Assembly (NCBI GenBank): GCA_012960755.1
Contig: DUAT01000033.1
Coordinates: 1,675 to 6,713 of the forward strand
Reading direction: 5' to 3'
Length of the DNA stretch: 5,039 bases
DNA from: Gammaproteobacteria bacterium
GTDB taxonomy: Bacteria > Pseudomonadota > Gammaproteobacteria > Pseudomonadales > Azotimanducaceae_A
The position numbers and the translations under genes were made by a program. Below, piece after piece: positions 1 through 5,039 of the stretch (position 1 is its first letter; each line of letters begins with the position of its first letter). Below the pieces are notes generated by a model. It made no database searches and was not told where the DNA came from. It worked only from the letters and a program-made list of their open reading frames with translations.

Positions 1-44
1 CCACCACCGGGACGCCGGGCAAGGAAACCGGGGAGGAGGCGGAT
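1..44 (-). repeat. 44-bp direct repeat, copy A (at window edge)
   Basis: This GC-rich stretch matches 1016-1059 at 39 of 44 positions without gaps and in the same orientation. It begins at the window edge, so the true left limit of the repeat is unknown. It contains CCGG-GACG-CCGG, a possible 4-bp stem with a tetraloop, which copy B also has with one loop base changed. It lies 57 bp beyond the stop codon of the 249-residue gene. No T-run follows on the minus strand, so I do not call it a terminator. Confidence 0.85.
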
Positions 45-71
45 TTGGAGGTTTGAGGTAAGTAATATCAT
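1..71 (-). CDS. Candidate micro-ORF over repeat copy A, 3' end outside the window
   Basis: An ATG at 71-69 opens a minus-strand frame of 23 codons that is still open at the window edge. It begins 29 bp after the stop of the 249-residue gene. An AGGG lies only a few bases before the ATG, which is a poor ribosome site. Its residues 10-23 match the start of the 50-residue ORF at 910-1062 at 11 of 14 positions, sharing FLARRPGG, because both frames cross the same DNA repeat in the same phase. No family is recognised. It may be a by-product of the repeat and not a gene. Confidence 0.2.
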   Translation of the reverse strand, partial: MILLTSNLQIRLLPGFLARRPGG

Positions 72-100
72 TAAACCCTGTCGAGCGTCATGACTTCCGC

Positions 101-850
101 TCACACCGGTTTGTATTGCCCTTTTTCATCGCTTACGGTAACTCGCACGTTAGCAGCCCACAAAGCCCCGTTCCCGGAAAGAAGAAATCCGTAGTTCACC
201 CACTTGGCCTCGTTGGGTACTTCAGTCTCCTGTGAATATGTTTTCCAGGACGTCGTTCCTTGGATTGGGCGATCTGCCATATTGTCGAAGAACAACTCCG
301 AAGACTCTTCACCGTCGATGCGCAACCACAAACCGGCCCCGTTGTCCACATCTTCGGTTCGGATGTCGGCCTCGATTCGAATGCCTCGTCCAGCCAATGT
401 GTGGGCCGGCCAACGCTGCATCAGAGAGCCAAATTCATAGTTACTAGCATTTACTCGATGCATCCGAACGCATTGTTCTCCTGACCCTTCCTCGCGAGAT
501 TCCACATCGAATCTGTAGAGTGTCGAAATGCCGCTGACGATCCCGTGTCCATCAGACCAGCCGTCGGGCATGCCACGAACAGCCTCGCCTTCAAAACGGA
601 GGTTCGTTGGTTTGACCGAACTATACCCTCCATTAAGCAAGGGTTCCTCGAGTTGAGCAATCTTGTTTTGAAGACGATCGATTTTATAACCAAGGTCAGC
701 GGACATCATTAGAAGTAAGATAATCACGACTTTTGACGCACCATCCAAGTCATCGCCTGCCACCCAAAACCAGAACCAAATTCCGAACGCTATAAACACA
801 TACTTGACTGCAAGTTTCGTGTATCTTTCAACTCTATTTTCGCTGCTCAT
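101..850 (-). CDS. Membrane-anchored protein with coiled coil and C-terminal jelly-roll (CBM-like) domain, 249 aa
   Basis: Seen: residues 14-31 and about 39-53 are two hydrophobic helices joined by an acidic turn (GDDLDG). Residues 53-71 have hydrophobics at 53, 57, 60, 64, 67 and 71, the a/d spacing of a short coiled coil. Residues 83-240 are a beta-rich domain with NLRFEG (83-88), FGSLMQ (140-145), the stretch around GLWLRIDG (173-180), FDNMADRPIQGTTSW (188-202) and LLSGNGALW (223-231). Known: this set of motifs (GLWMRVDG, FDNMxDRPIxGTTDW, LLSGxGxxWVDDV) marks a jelly-roll module of unclear function that is appended to assorted bacterial regulators and enzymes. Here the usual DD after the last W is replaced by AA. 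Inferred: the positive-inside pattern (K12, K16 and K56, R59, K63) puts the jelly roll in the cytoplasm, and the coiled coil suggests oligomerisation. No catalytic residues are evident. The ATG at 850 is chosen for its AAGGA site. A longer frame from a TTG at 964 has no such support and would overlap the micro-ORF. Confidence 0.9.
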   Translation of the reverse strand: MSSENRVERYTKLAVKYVFIAFGIWFWFWVAGDDLDGASKVVIILLLMMSADLGYKIDRLQNKIAQLEEPLLNGGYSSVKPTNLRFEGEAVRGMPDGWSDGHGIVSGISTLYRFDVESREEGSGEQCVRMHRVNASNYEFGSLMQRWPAHTLAGRGIRIEADIRTEDVDNGAGLWLRIDGEESSELFFDNMADRPIQGTTSWKTYSQETEVPNEAKWVNYGFLLSGNGALWAANVRVTVSDEKGQYKPV

Positions 851-856
851 TGTCCG

Positions 857-863
857 TTCCTTT
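857..863 (-). promoter_or_regulatory. Ribosome binding site of the 249-aa gene
   Basis: On the minus strand this reads AAAGGAA, with AAGGA ending 7 nt before the ATG at 850-848. It decides the start: the frame stays open upstream to a TTG at 964, but that codon has no comparable site, and the residues it would add show no domain. Confidence 0.7.
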
Positions 864-909
864 AAATGTATGAACTCTAAAAGATCACCCCTAAGATTGC
901 CATGGGCTC

Positions 910-1062
910 CTAAAACCGGACAACCATTGCGTAGAATTGTGCGAAAAAACGCTCTTTCACACAAGAGAAGAACGACCCCACCAGCCCCTGCTCATGTGTT
1001 CGTAGTTCTGTTACCCCACCACCGGGCCGCCGGGCAAGGAAAGTGGCGAGGAGGCTGATCAT
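910..1062 (-). CDS. Candidate 50-aa ORF overlapping the LRR gene stop codon
   Basis: The ATG at 1062-1060 shares one base with the TGA of the LRR gene (TGATG), an arrangement typical of translational coupling by reinitiation. The frame runs 50 codons to a TAG at 912-910, leaving 59 bp before the next gene. The product starts MISLLATFLARRPGGG, continues with mixed charged residues (VTELRTHEQG) and ends in an aromatic, basic segment (VKERFFAQFYAMVVRF). It has one cysteine (C34), and I recognise no domain. Its first 15 codons lie in repeat copy B, and the same frame of copy A encodes a similar peptide. The five base differences between copies fall at codon positions 1, 1, 1, 2 and 3, so they show no sign of purifying selection on the protein. 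It could be a coupled small protein or a chance frame within a repeat element. Confidence 0.35.
   Translation of the reverse strand: MISLLATFLARRPGGGVTELRTHEQGLVGSFFSCVKERFFAQFYAMVVRF
1016..1059 (-). repeat. 44-bp direct repeat, copy B
   Basis: This is the second copy of the repeat at 1-44, with five substitutions and no gaps. It ends 2 bp from the LRR gene stop codon. It contains CCGG-GCCG-CCGG, a possible short stem-loop. An octamer at its left end, ACCCCACC (1013-1020), recurs at 975-982 in the 50-codon ORF, so the repeated unit may extend beyond the part shared with copy A. The copies are about 1 kb apart and bracket the 249-residue gene. Confidence 0.85.
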
Positions 1063-4000
1063 CAGCGCTGTGACGGTGTGATCTCACATCCCGGTAATGC
1101 TGCATCTAACTTCAGGATCAGATCTAGCGAGAGTTGGGTAGTAAATCCAAGTTCAAGTTTCTTCAATTGCTTCATCCGACCCAAGTAGATAGCACCTGCG
1201 TCGGTAAATTCCTGATTGAGCGACAACTTCAACTCCCAGATCGAACGATTTTTACTTAACCGCTGCAGCCCTACATCACGGATCTTGTTATTCCCGATAT
1301 TGAGAATTCTTAACTCTGACAACATGGCCAGATGGTCCAGTCCTTCCCCACGAATGCCGGGGCAATAGAAAAGACTCAGTTCCTGTAGTTTCGGCATCGC
1401 AGCAAGCGCTGCTAGACCGGTATCAGTCAAGCTTTGATTCACTCGCAAATCAAGGAACTCCAACTGTTTCAGATCCATCAACTGAAGAACTTCTTCGTCT
1501 GACACTTCGCTGTGATTCAGGAAAAGCTTCCTGAGGCCAGTCAGTTGGTTTATTTGCCGTAGCCCTTCCACGGTCAGTGACGTACATCCTTCAAGCTTCA
1601 AGTTCACCAATCGCTCTAGCGACTTGAGCTGTTCGAGTTGTTCACCTCGGAATACAGTGCTGACAATTGCTATTTCCTCAAGGCTGCTGATCGTCGCAAG
1701 CCGAGTACAAATTGAATCGTCTAACTCGCCGACGAGAATTACCGACTTGAGGTGGCTGGTAGACAGCTTCTCCAAAGCCTGCTCGTCCAGATTCTCCGCC
1801 GAATCGTATAGTGCCAGCGTCTCCAGTACCGGCAACGCTAGGATACCGGCTAGCCCTTTACTGCTGGTCCTCTTGCAATCACCGATCGACACCGAACGTA
1901 TCTTGGGCATTGCAGCAATCGCCAGTAGGCTCTCGTCGGTTAGCTCTTCACAGCCAAAAAAGGATATCTCTCGCAGGTCCGACAGCTGTTCCAGCTGCCG
2001 GAGTGACGCACCTGTTATTTGAGAGGTGGATAGATGTAGCGAGTGAAGTCCCTTGATTTTGACAATCTGTTCAATCACATCATCCGTAAACAGGTCACCA
2101 TCCAAATGAAGATCCTTCAGGCCTGAGATACGGGCAAGTCTTGCTAGATCAGACTGCTGAAAAGCAGTTACCTCCTCTGACTTTCCTTCTCCCGGCAAAA
2201 CAGGCATCCCGGGAAGATCAAGACCCGTCAGATCCATTCCAGGTTCGGAAAGATCGGAAGTTTCGACAAGCGAATCGTCTTCACGCGAATAATTCATCGA
2301 TACGCTCGACAACTGCGGTAGCATACTGAGCAACTGGAGATGGTCGGACGAAAGGGGGATTCCGCTAAAAGTCACTCCTACGACTCGCCCATCACTGTCG
2401 TATTCCAACTCCACGCCGTACTCACCGGCGAGTAACAGCGTGGCCATCTGCAGGCGATCATCAGCGGAAAGTTCATCTGGCGACACATTCTCCTTCAGGT
2501 AAACTGCCGCTCTGCTGGCAGTTAATGTCTCGTTATCAAAAGGCGACCTGCTTGTTGTAGCCTCCCCTGTCCGCGTGAAACCCTCGTGCGAAAAGAAATA
2601 CTCTTCGTACTCAGGTAAATACATTACCAACCTGCAGAGTCCTGCCGGTGTAAACTGGTCATCAAACGCTGGCAATTGGCCGAGCCAATCCAGTTCTTTC
2701 AAATCCCTCAAGTGGACCAGACCCGCGTCACTGAACTGGGTTCCACCCAAATCAATGCTCGACAACTGTTTCAAACCCGCTAGGTGGATCAAACCAGCGC
2801 CCGTCACTTCGGTATCCTCCAGACTGATTGAATATAGTTTTTGCAGTTGTTCTAGATGAACTAATCCACGATCTGTAATGCCAGTTGAATCGAGACTGAG
2901 TCTATTCAATTCGGAAAGACCCGCCAACGAGGCCAATCCACGGTCGGTTACCCGCGTAGCATCAAGACTGATCGCTTTTAGGTTTTTCAACCCTTCCAAG
3001 TGTGCAAGGCCGGCATCCCCAACCTTGGTTTCGCTGAGGACCAGAAAAGAAAGCGATTCGGCCTGTGCCAAGGGCTTGAGTTGCTGATCGGTGACACCCG
3101 ATCCAGACACGTCAACCGAGATGAGTTGAGGCAACTCGCCAAGCGGTTCCAACATAGATTTGCCATTCAACTGGTAACCAACCAACCAAATCTGCCTGAG
3201 GTTTTTAAGAGAACGAACAAAGGAAAGATCCGTGACAGCAAGATCCAGTCCCAGGGTGGACGTGAGATTGAGCAATTTGAGTTGTTTAAACTGCCTTAGC
3301 TGATTAAGATTTGCCTGTGTAAATCGCTGGCAGTTTACCAGTTCGAGCGACTCGAGTTGCGTCTGGGCCTGGAGTGATTCCAGGAACGATCCGGTCACAT
3401 AGGAGTTGTTCATAATTCCCAGCCATTCCAGATTGGGGCAATGTTGTAAAACCATAAAGTCGGCATCAGTGAGAAATCGATAGTGTTGAAATCTCAAGTT
3501 AGAGTCGTATTCAGAATATGGCTCGCAATACCCTGTTTCTTCATTAAATCCAATTAGTGCCAGTTCATACTGTCTCATCATTCCGGTCCAGCAAAGTACT
3601 GCGTAGACCGACGTCACCAAAAGCAGAGTGAGCATAGTAAAAGAGACTAGGCCGCCTCTCCAACTGGACGTCAATCGACCGTCTTGCTCACGAGGTTCTT
3701 CCCTCTCATTGCGTCGACCGACAAGCCGGTAGCCGCACATGCGCAGCGACAGACCCGGGATCATCGCCCACCACATCAACAGGGTCAGCAGTGCCAACAG
3801 TGGCCAGTATCTTTTTCGAGCCAGCAACCATTCACCGATTTTTCCCAATGAAATGTTGGTCGCGAACAACGTGGTGGCGGTGATGATCGCTAGGGTAAAA
3901 GTGATCTCAAACATCGGTTGCGCCCTCCAAATCCACGTTGCTAAAGGGATCAGGATAATAATCAGTAAAATCTGTACGAAGACGCAAAGTGTTTTACGGA

Positions 4001-4664
4001 CAATCCAACCGCGAAGACGAACCAATAGCTGCACAACCATGGGCAGGTATAGAAACAAGAAGATCAGTTGACCGACAAACCCTGGCTCGTGGATAAACCC
4101 ACGGTACGACATTCTATTCGGCAACTCTTGGGCTGTTCCCAGGCTATGTTCAACGGTTAGATCAAACACGGCTCCTGGCAAAATGCGACTCAATATTTGC
4201 CACACGACCACTGCTGAGGCCAGAGTCAGTAACCAGCCGATCAGTCGCTGGCCCTTGCCAAGTTTCGGATTCGTGGGCGAGGTGGGCGATTCAATTCGCC
4301 AAATCAATCCTGTGAAGCGGAGGGACGCAAATACCCATACTGGAGCGAACCATAATCCAATCGCCAGAAACAACCCCGGCACAAATTCAATCCCGAACCA
4401 CCTACCTTCAAAAATTTGAACCAAGGCGCAAACAACCGTCACCGCAAGCAGACAATTGACCACGCGGAGACTGTGGGAGCCACTACCCAATGCCGCCCAG
4501 ACTGCTAGAGCCATCCAAGTGACAGCGAAAATCACCAACTTTGCCTCGAACTGGCTATCTGAAACGATATTCATCGGAACAAGTGTGAGCAGTAGTGTAC
4601 CCAACAGGAGTGTTACCCATAGCACCAAGCCCGGCACGAGTTGTTTGAAGCGAGTCATTTGCAT
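1062..4664 (-). CDS. Large polytopic membrane protein with two leucine-rich repeat blocks, 1200 aa
   Basis: Seen: about ten hydrophobic segments lie near residues 9-30, 40-59, 66-84, 94-116, 140-163, 195-215, 224-246, 252-270, 286-306 and 338-358, with an Arg/Glu-rich loop at 309-337. LRR block 1 spans about 395-685, LRR block 2 about 762-1195. Between them lies a stretch of about 75 residues without LRR pattern. The C-terminus (LPGCEIT) resembles the end cap common in planctomycete LRR proteins. Known: such LRRs form curved binding surfaces, and planctomycetes carry many LRR proteins of unknown role. Inferred: a membrane-bound binding or scaffold protein. No kinase, protease or sortase motif is visible. 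The loop before TM6 (RGFIHEPGF) faintly recalls O-antigen ligase/polymerase membrane domains. The start at 4664 is chosen for a GAGAG 8 nt upstream and because hydrophobicity begins shortly after it. Alternatives are ATG 4658, ATG 4724 and TTG 4733. The LRR assignment is firm; the role is unknown. Confidence 0.95.
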   Translation of the reverse strand: MQMTRFKQLVPGLVLWVTLLLGTLLLTLVPMNIVSDSQFEAKLVIFAVTWMALAVWAALGSGSHSLRVVNCLLAVTVVCALVQIFEGRWFGIEFVPGLFLAIGLWFAPVWVFASLRFTGLIWRIESPTSPTNPKLGKGQRLIGWLLTLASAVVVWQILSRILPGAVFDLTVEHSLGTAQELPNRMSYRGFIHEPGFVGQLIFLFLYLPMVVQLLVRLRGWIVRKTLCVFVQILLIIILIPLATWIWRAQPMFEITFTLAIITATTLFATNISLGKIGEWLLARKRYWPLLALLTLLMWWAMIPGLSLRMCGYRLVGRRNEREEPREQDGRLTSSWRGGLVSFTMLTLLLVTSVYAVLCWTGMMRQYELALIGFNEETGYCEPYSEYDSNLRFQHYRFLTDADFMVLQHCPNLEWLGIMNNSYVTGSFLESLQAQTQLESLELVNCQRFTQANLNQLRQFKQLKLLNLTSTLGLDLAVTDLSFVRSLKNLRQIWLVGYQLNGKSMLEPLGELPQLISVDVSGSGVTDQQLKPLAQAESLSFLVLSETKVGDAGLAHLEGLKNLKAISLDATRVTDRGLASLAGLSELNRLSLDSTGITDRGLVHLEQLQKLYSISLEDTEVTGAGLIHLAGLKQLSSIDLGGTQFSDAGLVHLRDLKELDWLGQLPAFDDQFTPAGLCRLVMYLPEYEEYFFSHEGFTRTGEATTSRSPFDNETLTASRAAVYLKENVSPDELSADDRLQMATLLLAGEYGVELEYDSDGRVVGVTFSGIPLSSDHLQLLSMLPQLSSVSMNYSREDDSLVETSDLSEPGMDLTGLDLPGMPVLPGEGKSEEVTAFQQSDLARLARISGLKDLHLDGDLFTDDVIEQIVKIKGLHSLHLSTSQITGASLRQLEQLSDLREISFFGCEELTDESLLAIAAMPKIRSVSIGDCKRTSSKGLAGILALPVLETLALYDSAENLDEQALEKLSTSHLKSVILVGELDDSICTRLATISSLEEIAIVSTVFRGEQLEQLKSLERLVNLKLEGCTSLTVEGLRQINQLTGLRKLFLNHSEVSDEEVLQLMDLKQLEFLDLRVNQSLTDTGLAALAAMPKLQELSLFYCPGIRGEGLDHLAMLSELRILNIGNNKIRDVGLQRLSKNRSIWELKLSLNQEFTDAGAIYLGRMKQLKKLELGFTTQLSLDLILKLDAALPGCEITPSQR
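1080..2381 (-). repeat. LRR block 2 coding region (about 15 repeats, 24-26 aa)
   Basis: This encodes residues 762-1195 of the membrane LRR protein. After one isolated repeat (about 762-790) and an acidic, Pro/Gly-rich linker (about 793-836), repeats run regularly to the end, with units starting at T860, T884, T909, S934, T1031, S1055, T1080, R1105, R1129 and T1154. Spacing alternates between 24 and 25 residues. Several longer units carry a cysteine in the loop after the strand (C905, C930, C1027, C1101), like cysteine-containing LRRs. The repetition is clear in protein, not in DNA. Confidence 0.85.
2610..3482 (-). repeat. LRR block 1 coding region (about 11-12 repeats)
   Basis: This encodes residues 395-685 of the membrane LRR protein. 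The first four or five units are irregular (24-29 residues). From residue 525 to 668 there are six units of exactly 24 residues (72 bp each, 3092-2661), starting TDQQL, GDAGL, TDRGL, TDRGL, TGAGL and SDAGL. Each follows the pattern TDxGLxxLxxLxxLxxLxLxxT. The conserved Thr before each turn marks the TDxGL type that is frequent in planctomycetes. The last unit decays into LPEYEEYFF. Confidence 0.9.
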
Positions 4665-4672
4665 GCCATTTA

Positions 4673-4677
4673 CTCTC
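4673..4677 (-). promoter_or_regulatory. Weak ribosome binding site for the LRR gene
   Basis: The minus strand reads GAGAG 8 nt before the ATG at 4664-4662. It is a partial Shine-Dalgarno match. The alternative starts at 4724 (ATG) and 4733 (TTG) have nothing better than TGAAG upstream, and ATG 4658 would put GAGAG 14 nt away. This is the main reason for choosing 4664. Confidence 0.4.
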
Positions 4678-4680
4678 GAG

Positions 4681-4718
4681 CACAGGGAAAGGTTTTCTAA
4701 CACAGGAACAAACACAGG
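4681..4718 (-). repeat. Triplicated CACAGG motif upstream of the LRR gene
   Basis: CACAGG occurs at 4681-4686, 4701-4706 and 4713-4718 (minus strand CCTGTG), always followed by G or A, with start-to-start spacings of 20 and 12 bp. The spacings are not equal or helical multiples. If translation starts at 4724 or 4733 these would be coding. If it starts at 4664 they lie in the leader or promoter and could be protein-binding sites. The function is unknown. Confidence 0.4.
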
Positions 4719-4931
4719 GACCATTTCAAGCAAACTTCATCGAGGCCACATCCCACCAGCTTACCAAATCACAACACGAAGTGCTTGGTTAGGGGGCTCT
4801 ATCTAGCTCGGTAGATATGAAGCGGGCCGCCGGTTTCCAATCAGGGATCAAATCTGATAAGGGCATGTCCAAAATATCCGCCAGACCAGCCCTACTCTAT
4901 TTCATATCTATATTGAACTCCCAGTTAGTCT
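4719..4931. other. Intergenic region with short inverted repeats
   Basis: I find no convincing gene here. Two small inverted repeats are visible: ATCTA-6 nt-TAGAT at 4801-4816 and ATCAG-9 nt-CTGAT at 4840-4858. A GC block at 4823-4833 shares 11 bases (CGGGCCGCCGG) with repeat copy B. A 25-codon minus-strand frame (ATG 4866 to TAA 4789) has protein-like composition but no ribosome site. No T-run follows either inverted repeat, and no convincing -35/-10 pair was found for the LRR gene. Confidence 0.5.
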
Positions 4932-5039
4932 TCACCAGTCTACAGTTTTTACGGATGATGGAATTTCGGCCGGATCAATTGAGGCCAGAATGCCTGCCAG
5001 ATACTCTATCACCAACCAACGCCCTCTCTGCTGGTCTAT
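4932..5039 (-). CDS. Possible 3' end of an upstream gene (partial)
   Basis: A minus-strand frame enters from the right edge and stays open for 35 codons to a TGA at 4934-4932, ending ..SSVKTVDW. The segment RWLVIEYLAGILASIDP has the alternating hydrophobic/polar character of a folded protein, which is the main reason to prefer it over the antisense frame. I recognise no family. If real, it ends about 270 bp before the LRR gene start, so LRR gene expression would probably be independent of it. Confidence 0.25.
   Translation of the reverse strand: MDQQRGRWLVIEYLAGILASIDPAEIPSSVKTVDW

Noticed and set aside
939..960. Hairpin-like GTG..CAC with an A/T tract as a terminator between the two main genes
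   Set aside because: The stem needs a 2-base bulge and a G:T pair, the T-run would be in the stem and not after it, and it lies inside the 50-codon ORF.
101..964. Longer version of the jelly-roll protein starting at TTG 964
   Set aside because: It needs a TTG start without a ribosome site, overlaps the micro-ORF, and adds 38 residues with no domain. The internal ATG at 850 has AAGGA at ideal spacing.
1..1059. Insertion sequence or composite transposon bounded by the 44-bp repeats
   Set aside because: The interval encodes no transposase or recombinase, the repeats are direct and not inverted, and no target-site duplication is visible.
1624..3299. Several plus-strand frames of 60-130 codons opposite the LRR gene
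   Set aside because: They lie inside a minus-strand gene with clear LRR periodicity. Their Ser/Arg/Pro-rich products are typical antisense shadows.
3560..4664. Exosortase identity for the membrane domain
   Set aside because: Planctomycetes have exosortases with about eight helices, but I see no Cys-x-Gly-x-Arg type active-site region followed by the expected Arg and His in the helices.
4865..5039. Plus-strand frame from ATG 4865, open to the right edge (58 codons)
   Set aside because: Ser/Leu/Pro-rich shadow-like composition, a badly spaced AAGGG only one base before the ATG, and a more protein-like frame on the opposite strand over the same DNA.

Overview
The window looks like chromosomal DNA from a planctomycete (Rhodopirellula/Blastopirellula-like). 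This is inferred from the very large membrane protein with TDxGL-type leucine-rich repeats, the roughly balanced base composition and the sparse Shine-Dalgarno signals. No rRNA or marker gene is present to prove it. All genes I can support read on the minus strand, so the window is best read from right to left.

Layout in transcription order. (1) 5039-4932 holds an open frame that may be the 3' tail of an upstream gene. (2) About 270 bp of apparently non-coding DNA follows, with two short inverted repeats and a triplicated CACAGG motif just before the main gene. (3) 4664-1062 encodes a 1200-residue protein with about ten membrane segments at the N-terminus and two large blocks of leucine-rich repeats behind them. 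(4) A 50-codon ORF (1062-910) starts inside the stop codon of the LRR gene (TGATG overlap). It is too short for most gene callers. (5) 850-101 encodes a 249-residue protein with a two-helix membrane anchor, a short coiled coil and a C-terminal beta-sandwich (jelly-roll, carbohydrate-binding-like) domain. (6) After a 29-bp gap a second short frame runs off the left edge.

The least expected structure is a 44-bp direct repeat (39/44 identical) at 1-44 and 1016-1059. One copy lies just downstream of each confident gene, in the same orientation. In both copies the same reading frame encodes a similar peptide (..FLARRPGG..), and each frame has its own ATG. The substitutions are not concentrated at third codon positions, so a dispersed DNA repeat that happens to create micro-ORFs is at least as likely as a conserved small protein.

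Functionally, the two confident genes are both membrane proteins with a large binding-type domain (LRR or jelly roll) and no recognisable catalytic site. Close spacing and common strand allow an operon (LRR gene, micro-ORF, jelly-roll gene), but no promoter or terminator could be identified. I see no mobile-element genes, CRISPR array, tRNA or rRNA.
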